Notes under the pieces: model-generated | The model's input: only the letters and a program-made list of their open reading frames with translations | Database searches by the model: none | What the model was told of the DNA's origin: nothing | Program-made: the position numbers and the translations under genes | Shown here: one piece after another, positions 56,187 to 64,000 of the stretch | How the letters are laid out: the number at the start of each line of letters is the position of its first letter | How positions within the stretch are numbered: position 1 is the stretch's first letter | Source: Govania unica | GTDB taxonomy: Bacteria > Pseudomonadota > Alphaproteobacteria > Sphingomonadales > Govanellaceae | Reading direction: 5' to 3' | DNA length: 64,000 nt | Assembly: GCF_027920805.1 (NCBI RefSeq) | Contig: NZ_JANWOI010000001.1 | Location: 558,001 to 622,000 of the forward strand

Positions 56187-56987
56187 TTAGCGAAAACGCG
56201 GTGGGCGCTTTTCCAGATTGGCTTGCACGGCTTCCAGCTGATTGGCGGAACCGATGAGAGCGCCTTGTTCCCGTGCCTCCCTAGGCAGTCGGGTTTCGAG
56301 ATCAGGGAGTGCGCTGGACATAAGCCGTTTCGCCGCACGAATGGCGTCGGGATTGCGGCTTGAGATAAGTTGGGCTGTTTTATGGGCGGCGTCCCGGGGG
56401 TCGGCTGTGACGCGGGTGACAAATCCCATCTCTGCGGCTTCTGCGGCGTCGAATATGCGGCCGCTGTAGGTGAGCTCGCGTATGATATCAAGCCGGGCCA
56501 GTTCGCTCATCAAAGGCAGTCCGGCCATATCCGGCACGAGACCCCATTTGATTTCCATGACGCTGAATTTGGTCTCGGGCGCGGCATAGCGCAGATCTGC
56601 GCCAAGCATCAGCTGAAAACCGCCGCCATAGACTGCGCCATGGACGGCGGCAATGACCGGCACCGGCAGGTCGCGCCATGTGAGGACGGCTTGCTGCACA
56701 CGGTTGGCGGCGCCACGATAGGGCGCGAGCAGGGCGGCCGCAACCTCTGTGCCATCATCTGGACTGAGCAGGGCGGAGATGACCTCCATATCAAGCCCGG
56801 CGCAAAATGCCCGGCCTTCGCCAAAGAGCACAACCGCGCGCAAGGACGTCTGCGCCGCAAGCTCATCGCCGGCCGCAATCAAGGCCTCGAACATGGCCAT
56901 ATCGATGGCGTTCAGTTTGTCAGCCCGGGTGAGCCGCACATCGGCCACATGGTCCGTGATGTCGATGGAAATCCGGTCGGATGTCAT
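56187..56987 (-). CDS. Enoyl-CoA hydratase/isomerase (crotonase) family protein
   Basis: 266 residues from MTSDRISIDITD at 56987 with CGGAGA upstream. Crotonase fold: FGEGRAFCAGLDM (oxyanion part 1), AAVHGAVYGGGFQLMLGADLRYA (part 2) and FSVMEIKWGLVPDMAG, where Glu sits at a catalytic position. It hydrates or isomerises an acyl-CoA. It follows the GntR regulator by 46 bases on the same strand, so it is likely in the regulon that also holds the dehydrogenase and monooxygenase, and may act on a CoA-linked intermediate of the pathway. Confidence 0.9.
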   Translation of the reverse strand: MTSDRISIDITDHVADVRLTRADKLNAIDMAMFEALIAAGDELAAQTSLRAVVLFGEGRAFCAGLDMEVISALLSPDDGTEVAAALLAPYRGAANRVQQAVLTWRDLPVPVIAAVHGAVYGGGFQLMLGADLRYAAPETKFSVMEIKWGLVPDMAGLPLMSELARLDIIRELTYSGRIFDAAEAAEMGFVTRVTADPRDAAHKTAQLISSRNPDAIRAAKRLMSSALPDLETRLPREAREQGALIGSANQLEAVQANLEKRPPRFR

Positions 56988-57033
56988 GTTGCGTCTCCGA
57001 CGTGGTCCGGGCACGGGCCGAACATGCGCGTGG

Positions 57034-57882
57034 TCAGCCGAGATGCCGCCATTGCGGGCGTGCTGTGCTGTTGTCCCGTGACAGCAGCATATAATATTCA
57101 TAGCGGTCGGGATTATACAGGCTTTGCTGATAGAGGATCGGCTTGCCATCATAATCGAAGACGGTGCGTCGGAGGCGGATCACCGGCGATCCGGTCGAAA
57201 CGTCAAGCCGGGCGGCCACCTGTTCGTCGGCGGCGATAGCGCTGATGGTTTGTTCGGCGTTGGCGGCGATGATGCCGGCCAATTCCAGAATGCGCACGAT
57301 CGGTCGATCATCCAGAGTTTTCTTGGTGATGATCTCGCCGAAAGATTCAGGCAGATAAACCGTGGTCAGTGACACTGGTTTGCCCTTATGACGGCGCAAC
57401 CGCATCAGCGACAAACAGCGTCCGCTTTTGGGAATCTTCAAGGTGTTGGCCACAAGCGGCGGCACCGGGCTTTTAGGGTCGAAAGCCAGAACCTCCGCAC
57501 TTGTTTCAATGCCAAGGGTGATTAGATTTTCAATCAGCCCCGACAACCGGTTTGAACTTGTGCTTTCATCCACGGGAACGGCGAAGGTGCCGATGCCCTG
57601 GCGGCGCATCACCATGCCTTCGCGTTCCAGCATGTCGAGCGCACGCCGCACCGTCACGCGCGACACATTGAAATTGCCCGACAAGGCCATTTCGGTGGGC
57701 AGCGGTACATCTTCAGCATAAGCGCCGTCGATGATCTGTTGGCGCAGGATGGTATAGAGCTGGTGATAGATCGGCAGACTGCTTCTGTCGCGCGCGGCCA
57801 GATCCCGTCGTCCGACGGCTTTGTCAGCCTGTATTTTGGCGGTGGGAGGGATCCCGCTGCCGGATGTTTTTTTAGAGACCAT
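57034..57882 (-). CDS. GntR-family regulator, HutC/UTRA type
   Basis: 282 residues from MVSKKTSGSG at 57882 (57909 possible). Winged helix-turn-helix at about 35-100 (SSLPIYHQLYTILRQQI, PTEMALSGNFNVSRVTVRRALDMLEREGMVMRRQGIGTF), then a UTRA effector domain (about 115-270; LLRLRRHK-like core LSLMRLRRHKGKPVSLTTVYLP). A 20-base inverted repeat lies 50 bases upstream (57932-57951), and better copies lie before three other units of the cluster, so it probably controls the whole region and itself. The effector is likely the pathway substrate or an intermediate. Confidence 0.9.
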   Translation of the reverse strand: MVSKKTSGSGIPPTAKIQADKAVGRRDLAARDRSSLPIYHQLYTILRQQIIDGAYAEDVPLPTEMALSGNFNVSRVTVRRALDMLEREGMVMRRQGIGTFAVPVDESTSSNRLSGLIENLITLGIETSAEVLAFDPKSPVPPLVANTLKIPKSGRCLSLMRLRRHKGKPVSLTTVYLPESFGEIITKKTLDDRPIVRILELAGIIAANAEQTISAIAADEQVAARLDVSTGSPVIRLRRTVFDYDGKPILYQQSLYNPDRYEYYMLLSRDNSTARPQWRHLG

Positions 57883-57931
57883 GGTGGTTATGTGCCCCCG
57901 AGTTAGCACGAGAAACCTGCTGCCGCAGAAT

Positions 57932-57951
57932 TGGTCTTATCTTACGTACCA
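57932..57951. promoter_or_regulatory. Candidate GntR operator, weaker copy (site D)
   Basis: TGGTCT, 8 bases, GTACCA. Same half-site spacing as sites A-C (60883, 61801, 60748) but with two changes per half. It lies just upstream of gntR, where autoregulation would be expected. Confidence 0.4.
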
Positions 57952-58017
57952 CTTGCGGCAAAGTGCAATGTGCTTTTGACGGGGGTGAGAGAATGGGGGG
58001 ATAATCCCCCCGCTCCC

Positions 58018-59493
58018 TTATCTCGGAAGACCGAGTTTGGTCAGCGTCAGGGGATGGCGGGCCATGGTCACGGTTTTCTGATGGGTGTAGAAGGCTTCGC
58101 AATCGCGGCCGCTTTGCGATCCAACGCCTGAATCCCGCCAGCCGCTGAACGGCGCACGCAATTCCCGCATCATCGGCGTATTGATCCAGACCACGCCCGA
58201 GGCAAGGTCTTCCTGTGCCTGAAGCGCCAGATTCAAATCCTCGGTCCAGACATAGCTCACAAGTCCGAAGTTTGTGTTGTTGGCGATGGCGAAGGCCTCT
58301 TCCGGGGTGTCAAAGGTCAGGATGGTGGCGAAGGGGCCAAAGATTTCTTCCTGACAGACCCGGGCATTGCTGTCGGCCGCAAGCACCACGGTCGGCTCGA
58401 CGTAATAACCCTTGTCAAAGCCCGGGGCGCGCCGTCCGCCGGTCAACAGCTTGCCGCCGCCGCTCGTGGCGATATCGACATAGCTGAGCACGCGGTCGCG
58501 GTGGATGGCGGCGCTTACGGGACCAAGCTGGTTCGCCGGGTCAAGAGGGGAGCCGATGGTGATCGCCCGGGTGCGGGCAATAAAGGCTTCGATGAAGCGG
58601 TCGGCGATGGATTTCTGCACCAGAATGCGTGATCCGGCCAGGCATTGTTGACCGTTGTTGGTGAAGATTCCAAGGAGGGCGCCATCGAGGGCGCGTTCGA
58701 AATCGGCGCTGTCGAAAATGATATTGGCCGATTTGCCGCCGAGTTCGAGCGTCACCGGCTTCAAGGTGTCGCCCGCCGCCGACATGATCGCCCGGCCGGT
58801 GCCAGTGCCGCCGGTGAAGGACACCACATTGGTGCCTGGGTGACGGACCAGCGGATTGCCGGTATTGACGCCGCGCCCGTTGACCAGGTTGATGACCCCG
58901 TCCGGAATGCCGGAGGCGTTCACGATCTCGATCACGCGCTGCACCCCAAGCGGGGCCTGTTCCGACGGTTTGATCACGCAGCTGTTGCCGAACGCGATGG
59001 CCGCGGCAAGCTTCATGGAGCCAAGGGCGATGGGCGCGTTCCAGGGCGCGATGAGGGCGGCGACGCCGACCGGCTGGCGGCGCACGAAGGTCAGATGATC
59101 GGGGGCCTGATCATACAGCTCGCCGGAAGCCTGACCGATATAATCGGCAAAATAGCGGAAGTTATAGGCGGCGCGCCCGGCGTGACGGCCCCGGGTCTGC
59201 GTCAGCGGCAGGCCGGTGTTGGCGGTTTCGATGGCTGCAAGTTCGTCGGCGGCGGCATCGATCGCATCGGCGGCGCGACGCAGCGCCATCTGACGCTGCT
59301 CGACGGTTTGCTTGCGCCAGCGCCCGTCCTTGAAGGCATCTTGGGCAGCGACAACGGCGCGATCAACCAGCGCCGCATCGGCCTCGGCAAAGCTTGCTAT
59401 GGTCTCTTCGGTGGCGGGGTTGATGATGGCGATCTGTTCGCCGCTGCCTTCAACCATTTTGCCGTTGATGATCGCGCTCGCTGCCTGGATCAT
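58018..59493 (-). CDS. Aldehyde dehydrogenase (NAD(P)-dependent)
   Basis: 491 residues. Complete ALDH: IAPWNAPIALGSMKLA, VKPSEQAPL-like cofactor region (IKPSEQAPLGVQR), FTGGTGTGRAI, catalytic Glu in LELGGKSANIIF and catalytic Cys in NNGQQCLAGSRI, with EIFGPFATILTF. It oxidises an aldehyde intermediate, semialdehydes being typical for such clusters. Co-transcribed with the FAD monooxygenase (gap of 11 bases), as second gene. Confidence 0.94.
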   Translation of the reverse strand: MIQAASAIINGKMVEGSGEQIAIINPATEETIASFAEADAALVDRAVVAAQDAFKDGRWRKQTVEQRQMALRRAADAIDAAADELAAIETANTGLPLTQTRGRHAGRAAYNFRYFADYIGQASGELYDQAPDHLTFVRRQPVGVAALIAPWNAPIALGSMKLAAAIAFGNSCVIKPSEQAPLGVQRVIEIVNASGIPDGVINLVNGRGVNTGNPLVRHPGTNVVSFTGGTGTGRAIMSAAGDTLKPVTLELGGKSANIIFDSADFERALDGALLGIFTNNGQQCLAGSRILVQKSIADRFIEAFIARTRAITIGSPLDPANQLGPVSAAIHRDRVLSYVDIATSGGGKLLTGGRRAPGFDKGYYVEPTVVLAADSNARVCQEEIFGPFATILTFDTPEEAFAIANNTNFGLVSYVWTEDLNLALQAQEDLASGVVWINTPMMRELRAPFSGWRDSGVGSQSGRDCEAFYTHQKTVTMARHPLTLTKLGLPR

Positions 59494-59504
59494 GATGGAG
59501 ACTC

Positions 59505-60704
59505 CTATTGGATTTGCGCAGCCTGGCGCAGGGCCGTGATAAGGGACGAACGCAAAAGATATTCCCGCGCCTGTGCTTTGTCATCGACGATGTCCTGAAG
59601 TCCTTTCAGGATCTCAAGCCGCTTGGCGGTATCGCGTTCCTGCATGCGGGAACGATTGCGGTCGGCCTGGGCCAGCACTTCTTCGGCCGCCACCGGGCGA
59701 CGCTGGCGGGTATAGAGATCCAGCAGATCCAGCGAAGCGCCGTTCCAGATCTGGGTCAGCTTTTCGACCAGATTATAGGCGTCATGAATGCCGCCGTTCA
59801 TGCCCATGCCGCCACTCGGGCTGTTGATATGGGCGCTGTCGCCGGCCAGAACCACGCGGCCTTTGCGGTAATCGCCAACAATACGGCGATGAATGTGATA
59901 GGCGCGGCATTCCAGGATTTCATAGGGCTCGGGACGGGCCACCACGTCCTGGATCGCGGCATTGATCTGTTCCGGCTGCATGGCCTCTTCGATGCTCATG
60001 CCGATGGGCGGATAGATGCTGACGCGCCAGCGGTCCTTGAGACGCAGCAGGCTGAAGGTGCCGTCTTTCTTCCACACATAATTGACGTTCGACAGATCAG
60101 GCAGATGCTCTTCGAACGGGAACTGGGTGGTGGCGAGAATCGTGGTCTCCGGATAGGTGACGCCTTCGAACGTGGCGCCGATCAGATTGCGGATACTGCT
60201 GCGTGCGCCGTCGGCCCCGATGAGAATGGAGCAATCCATGACTTCGGTGCCAGCTGCGGTCTCCACATCCACTTCGACAGTGTCGCCGATTTCGCGGTAA
60301 GCCGTAACCTTCGCGCCGAAGCGGACCTCGACATCACCTTTTTCCTGAATTTTTTCCAGGAGCATGGTGCAAAGCCGCGATTGCTCGCACTGCAGGCGAT
60401 AGGGATGGTTGGTGTCATCTTTCAGCACCGACAGGTCGAACAGCACGCGTTCATTGGTTTCATGGACGCGAATCTGCCAGGTCGGGCAGATCAGCCCCAT
60501 GTCGATCAGCGGCTGCGACAGACCATGAAGGTCCAGCATGTCAAGGGTCGAGGGATGGAAGGTCGAAGCCCTGAGGTCGGTCGAAATCGCCTCGCCCTGT
60601 TCAAGCACAAGGCAGGGGATTTTGTTGTGAGACAGCAGATAGGCAGCCATAAGGCCAACCGGACCGGCTCCAACGATGATAATGCGACGTTCAGAAGCTG
60701 ACAT
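59505..60704 (-). CDS. FAD-dependent aromatic-ring monooxygenase (PHBH/MhpA-like)
   Basis: 399 residues with GAGGAA close before the ATG at 60704. Motifs of class A flavin monooxygenases: GxGxxG in IIIVGAGPVGLMAAYLL (about 8-24), the DG motif in ILIGADGARSSIRN (about 159-172) and the GD motif in GRVVLAGDSAHINSPSGGMGMNGGIHDAYNL (about 280-310). It hydroxylates an aromatic or heteroaromatic substrate using NAD(P)H. First gene of a two-gene unit with the aldehyde dehydrogenase; inverted repeat C (60748-60767) lies 44 bases upstream. Confidence 0.92.
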   Translation of the reverse strand: MSASERRIIIVGAGPVGLMAAYLLSHNKIPCLVLEQGEAISTDLRASTFHPSTLDMLDLHGLSQPLIDMGLICPTWQIRVHETNERVLFDLSVLKDDTNHPYRLQCEQSRLCTMLLEKIQEKGDVEVRFGAKVTAYREIGDTVEVDVETAAGTEVMDCSILIGADGARSSIRNLIGATFEGVTYPETTILATTQFPFEEHLPDLSNVNYVWKKDGTFSLLRLKDRWRVSIYPPIGMSIEEAMQPEQINAAIQDVVARPEPYEILECRAYHIHRRIVGDYRKGRVVLAGDSAHINSPSGGMGMNGGIHDAYNLVEKLTQIWNGASLDLLDLYTRQRRPVAAEEVLAQADRNRSRMQERDTAKRLEILKGLQDIVDDKAQAREYLLRSSLITALRQAAQIQ

Positions 60705-60747
60705 ATTTCCTCACCGAAATTTCTGCGATCAGACCAGTTATAGATAT

Positions 60748-60767
60748 TGGTATTAGTGATAATACAT
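60748..60767. promoter_or_regulatory. Candidate GntR operator, site C
   Basis: TGGTAT, 8 bases, ATACAT, one change per half from site A. It lies before the monooxygenase-dehydrogenase unit on the minus strand. Confidence 0.55.
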
Positions 60768-60870
60768 CTTTTACATAATGCAATACGCGATCGCTATTGA
60801 AGTTGTATAGTATCAAAAAACGGCGGAAAACAGCGAAAAATTTATGATTTTTGGCTTCGGAAGTTCAGGC

Positions 60871-60902
60871 TTGACCATTTAGTTGTATACTTTACAATAC
60901 AA
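60871..60902 (+). promoter_or_regulatory. Promoter with overlapping GntR operator, site A
   Basis: A perfect inverted repeat TTGTAT, 8 bases, ATACAA occupies 60883-60902. A promoter TTGACC (60871-60876), 16 bases, TACAAT (60893-60898) overlaps it, as expected for repression of the gene starting at 60922. An extra single half-site TTGTAT is at 60803-60808. Confidence 0.65.
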
Positions 60903-60921
60903 ATTAAACAGGAGTCACGGC

Positions 60922-61683
60922 ATGATAGGACATCAGGGACTTGCATATGGTCGGCTCGGCGGGGTCGGCGTTCTGACGCCCTCGGGCAATCCCACGGTGG
61001 AGCCTGAACTGGCTCGTCTTCTTGGTGACGATGTCCTGATGCTGAGCGGGCGCATGTATGATGCGGCCCCTGATCTCCATGACCGGCTTTTGGCCTATGT
61101 GACTAATATTGATGCCACCCTCGCAACCTTCGGCGGAGTTCCGCTGTCGGTGTTTCTGTTTGCCTGCACCGGCAGCTGTTATCTGATCGGGCCTGAGGCC
61201 GAGACGGCGCTGGTCAATCGGTTGTCTGACAAAGGAATCAACTTCATCACGGCGTCCCATGCCATTCGCGCGGCGCTGCTCATGCAGGGGGCGACGCGGG
61301 CCGTGCTCGTCAATCCCTATCCGCAAAGCCTGCGGGCAGCGGCGCTTGATTATTGGCAGGCGGTCGGGCTTGAGGTGCTGGATGTGGTCGATGTTGAAAA
61401 CGCGCGCCCCGGTTATCATGCGATTTATACCCTGACCGACGATCTTGTGGCGGCTGCGGTTACCCGGGCGCAGGACCGCGCCCTGGAACTTTCGGCCGAT
61501 GTAGTGCTGTGCACGGGCACGGGTATGGCGACTCTCGCGGCGGCTCTGCCGGCAACGGGGGGGCGTGCGCCGGTGTTGTCTTCCAATATTTGTCTGGCCT
61601 GGGCCGGACGCATGGCACTTGGCGACAGTCAAACTTTGACGGACTGGATTGCGGCCTCGGCGCCCTGGCGGCGGCGGGTATAA
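60922..61683 (+). CDS. Asp/Glu-racemase-superfamily enzyme (maleate isomerase/arylmalonate decarboxylase-like)
   Basis: 253 residues from ATG 60922 with AGGAG upstream. The N-terminal GVGVLTPSGNPTVEPEL (about 14-30) resembles the substrate loop of maleate isomerases, and cysteines lie where the catalytic pair is expected: Cys82 (or Cys86) in FACTGSCYL and Cys197 in VVLCTGTGM. Such enzymes isomerise maleate or related diacids, racemise or decarboxylate. Placed among a ring hydroxylase and an aldehyde dehydrogenase, a role late in aromatic or heteroaromatic breakdown is plausible. Site A lies directly upstream; the next gene is the TonB-dependent receptor. Confidence 0.85.
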   Translation: MIGHQGLAYGRLGGVGVLTPSGNPTVEPELARLLGDDVLMLSGRMYDAAPDLHDRLLAYVTNIDATLATFGGVPLSVFLFACTGSCYLIGPEAETALVNRLSDKGINFITASHAIRAALLMQGATRAVLVNPYPQSLRAAALDYWQAVGLEVLDVVDVENARPGYHAIYTLTDDLVAAAVTRAQDRALELSADVVLCTGTGMATLAAALPATGGRAPVLSSNICLAWAGRMALGDSQTLTDWIAASAPWRRRV

Positions 61684-61800
61684 GGCTTTCAGGTTAAGGG
61701 GTTAAGGAGTAATCGGCAGAGCTACGGCAAACGCCAAGGCGAACGCGGCGTTGGGAAAGGCTTGACAAAAGCGTCCACTGTCGTCAGGTTCGCCGATTAT

Positions 61801-61828
61801 TTGTACCTAAAGAGATACAAATTATACT
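61801..61828 (+). promoter_or_regulatory. Candidate GntR operator and promoter, site B
   Basis: TTGTAC, 8 bases, ATACAA (61801-61820), one base from site A's consensus. A -10-like TATACT follows at 61823-61828, with the left half-site 16 bases before it as a weak -35. It lies before the receptor gene at 61906. Confidence 0.58.
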
Positions 61829-61905
61829 ATCGAGGCGCCGGTTAACAGGTTGCCTCAGTGTTTGGCTCGGATTTGGCTAAGAAGTTTTAGGGAAGGACAG
61901 AGTTC

Positions 61906-64000
61906 GTGAAGAAATTTGGTTCATTGCTGCTGGCATCCACCTCCTTGATTGGAGTCTGGGGTGTGGCTGGCGTTGCCATGGCACAAGAGGCAGCAAATAT
62001 GCTGGTTCTTGAAGAAATGGTCATTTCGGCCCGTAAGGTTGACGAGCGGCTGCAAGATGCTCCGATCACTGTGAACGCCATGAGCCGCGATGCTCTCGAT
62101 CGTCAGGGCGTGCGCGATATCAGCCAGCTGAGCAACGTCATTCCCGGTCTGAGCTATGACCAGGACTTCGGCCGTCGTCTCGATCGTCCGGCCATCCGCG
62201 GTCAATCCTCAATTCTGGGTGCAGCGAACGCCGCTTCGTTCCTTGATGGCGTGTTCATCCCGGACACCCTGTTCGGCACCGAACTCGCTTTCGCAGAGCG
62301 CATCGAAGTGATCAAAGGCCCGCAGTCGGCGCTTTATGGTCGCCAGACGTTCTCGGGCGCGATCAGCTACGTATCGAAAAAGCCGAACATGGACGAGTTC
62401 GAGGGCCGCGTTAAGGGCACCCTCGCAACCGACGGCGAAGTCGATATCCTCGGCATGGTTAGCGGCCCGATCGTAAAAGACAAGCTCGCCTTCCAGATTG
62501 GTGCGAACTACTACAAGTTCGACGGTCAGTATCGCAACCAGAACAAAAACGATTCGACCTTCGGCCATAAGGTCGGCGACGAAGAGACCAAAGCCATCAG
62601 CGTTATTGCTCTGTTCACGCCGACGGACAACCTCGACGTCACGGTTCGCTATTCTTTTGGCAAGAACAATGACGGCCAGGAAGCAACTGCTCTGCAGCGC
62701 GCTTCGAACAACAACTGCTTCTGGAGCAACACGCTCAATCGCTATCAGTATTTCTGCGGCACGGTGAGCGGTTCGGAAAAAGACATCAACCTCAATCTTG
62801 ATGCGGTCGGCGGTGGCCGTCTTCTTCGCGACACCCATCGCGTAGCTGGCATCATCAACTATACCGCTGGCGATTATACGATCACCTCGACGACCGGTTA
62901 CACCAAATCGGACGAAGATCGTAACGCAGACATCGACTATCAGAATGGTGCACTCTCCAACGGCTCCCTGCATATCCGCGATGGCGCTTATGTGGAAAGC
63001 CTGTCGTCCGAACTTCGTGTGGTATCGCCGCGTGACCAGCGCTTCCGTTGGTTGGCCGGTGGTTACTACTATCATGAAGATCGCGACACCGAGCGTTACT
63101 TCTACCCGTCCGCGTTCCCGACCTACAATGATCGTGTCCAGAACAACGGCCGCAATACCATCCGCAACGTCGCCGGCTTTGCCATGGCACAGTACGACTT
63201 CACGGATAACCTGACGGCTGCTGCGGAAATTCGTTATGCGCAGGATAAGCTCGGTCTTGTTGGTGGTAACAACCACTATAACCTGTCGACCACTTACAAA
63301 AGCTGGACCCCGCGCTTCACGCTTGACTATAAAGTCAATTCGGACGTGATGGTTTATGGTGTTGTTGCCCGTGGCAATAAGCCAGGCGGATTCAACTCGG
63401 ACGTACGTCTGATCGGTGATCAGGTTACTTACGAAGAAGAAACCGCATGGAACTATGAACTCGGTTTCAAGAGCGAATTCTTTGACCGCCGCGTGCGGTT
63501 GAACGTTGCCGCTTACTACATCGATTGGTCAGGTCAGCAGCTCACGCAAAATGCGATCTTCCAAAGCGGTCCGGGCACGACTACGTCGATTTCCTATATC
63601 GCCAACGTTGGTTCGCTGCATGTGAAGGGCATCGAAGCCGAAATGCAGGCAGCTGTCACCGATTGGTGGACGCTGCAGCTGAGCGGTTCGATCAACGAGT
63701 CGAAATACGCTAAAGGCTATGACTCTGAAGTGTTCAACCTTACGGGCAATGGTAACCTGAAAGGCAAATACGCTCCGAACACGCCGAAGTATCAGTATGC
63801 CATCGTCAACAACTTCCAGACGGATGTTGGCAACGGCTTCGACGGCTTCCTGAACCTGACCTACTCCTACCGTTCGGGCAAGTATGACCAAGTCGGCAAC
63901 TTCGCATCGACCGGCGGACGTCACAATGTCGATGGTCGCATCGGGATTGAGAATGGCCAGTTCAGCACGGCACTGTTCGTTCGCAACCTGTTCAACAACC
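61906..64000 (+). CDS. TonB-dependent outer-membrane receptor (TBDR3), 3' end outside window
   Basis: Starts at GTG 61906 (GGAAGGA 12 bases upstream) and stays open to the window end, about 698 codons, so the gene is nearly but not fully contained. Signal peptide about 1-26 (ending AMA), TonB-box-like LEEMVISARK (about 35-44), plug with RIEVIKGPQSALYGRQTFSGAI, then a barrel with repeated aromatic strands (GVVARGNKPGGFNSDV, NYELGFKSEFFDRRVRLNVAAYYIDW). It is a different subtype from TBDR1/2 and has no STN domain. Operator site B suggests GntR control with the catabolic genes, so it probably imports their substrate. A long minus-strand frame (62209-63276) is its antisense shadow. Confidence 0.93.
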   Translation, partial: MKKFGSLLLASTSLIGVWGVAGVAMAQEAANMLVLEEMVISARKVDERLQDAPITVNAMSRDALDRQGVRDISQLSNVIPGLSYDQDFGRRLDRPAIRGQSSILGAANAASFLDGVFIPDTLFGTELAFAERIEVIKGPQSALYGRQTFSGAISYVSKKPNMDEFEGRVKGTLATDGEVDILGMVSGPIVKDKLAFQIGANYYKFDGQYRNQNKNDSTFGHKVGDEETKAISVIALFTPTDNLDVTVRYSFGKNNDGQEATALQRASNNNCFWSNTLNRYQYFCGTVSGSEKDINLNLDAVGGGRLLRDTHRVAGIINYTAGDYTITSTTGYTKSDEDRNADIDYQNGALSNGSLHIRDGAYVESLSSELRVVSPRDQRFRWLAGGYYYHEDRDTERYFYPSAFPTYNDRVQNNGRNTIRNVAGFAMAQYDFTDNLTAAAEIRYAQDKLGLVGGNNHYNLSTTYKSWTPRFTLDYKVNSDVMVYGVVARGNKPGGFNSDVRLIGDQVTYEEETAWNYELGFKSEFFDRRVRLNVAAYYIDWSGQQLTQNAIFQSGPGTTTSISYIANVGSLHVKGIEAEMQAAVTDWWTLQLSGSINESKYAKGYDSEVFNLTGNGNLKGKYAPNTPKYQYAIVNNFQTDVGNGFDGFLNLTYSYRSGKYDQVGNFASTGGRHNVDGRIGIENGQFSTALFVRNLFNN

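Overview
The window reads as a chromosomal segment of a GC-rich alphaproteobacterium. I cannot name the genus. The pointers are a CpdR-type response regulator next to an N-formylglutamate amidohydrolase gene, an alpha-r8/MmgR-like small RNA, a metZ-apaG-folE string, a HisN-type histidinol-phosphatase, a DUF6481-like protein, several large TonB-dependent receptors, and short palindromic intergenic repeats of a kind common in this class. About 60 protein genes and two tRNAs (Gly-CCC, Val-GAC) are supported. I see no phage, IS element, CRISPR array or replication origin.

Layout. (1) 1-12848 is a peptide-scavenging and cell-surface-signalling block: the end of an M1 aminopeptidase, two tandem secreted amidohydrolases, a TonB-dependent receptor (TBDR), an exported M20-like protein with a degenerate metal site, then an ECF sigma factor, a FecR anti-sigma factor and a second, paralogous TBDR carrying the STN signalling domain. 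(2) 12832-15666 is an alkylation-repair operon (DMT exporter, Ada-AlkA fusion, Ogt). (3) 15970-26433 is central metabolism: lldD, cstA-ybdD, a zincin-like protein, tRNA-Gly, metZ-apaG-folE, a flavodoxin-fold oxidoreductase, an NSS transporter and an aspartate aminotransferase. (4) 26501-33915 holds two intact members and one remnant of an unrecognised AT-rich protein family, flanking a molybdoenzyme operon (fdhD, FdhF/YdeP-type oxidoreductase, nitroreductase, mobA) and dps. (5) 34411-46531 is mostly housekeeping: LysR, trxB-peroxiredoxin, a lipase-like hydrolase, hisN, a DAO-family oxidase, typA, a quinone oxidoreductase, the small RNA, an FGase and cpdR. (6) 46654-55564 has tRNA-Val, a cold-shock gene, a spermidine-synthase-like protein, a DMT transporter, tex-P450, a BaiN-like flavoprotein and an esterase. 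(7) 56187-64000 is a catabolic regulon: crotonase, GntR regulator, aldehyde dehydrogenase, FAD monooxygenase, an Asp/Glu-racemase-superfamily enzyme and a third TBDR that runs off the end.

How genes work together. In block 1 the STN-bearing receptor probably signals through FecR to the sigma factor. A two-part element (CCGGTTT-N10-TGCGTC) occurs upstream of both the STN-less receptor and the M20-like gene and is a good candidate for the sigma factor's promoter. In block 7 a 20-bp inverted repeat (T(T/G)GTAY-N8-ATACA(A/T), with a weaker copy before gntR) sits in front of all four transcription units, which points to one GntR-controlled uptake and degradation regulon. The AT-rich protein family (26501-33915) is the least explained coding material here.
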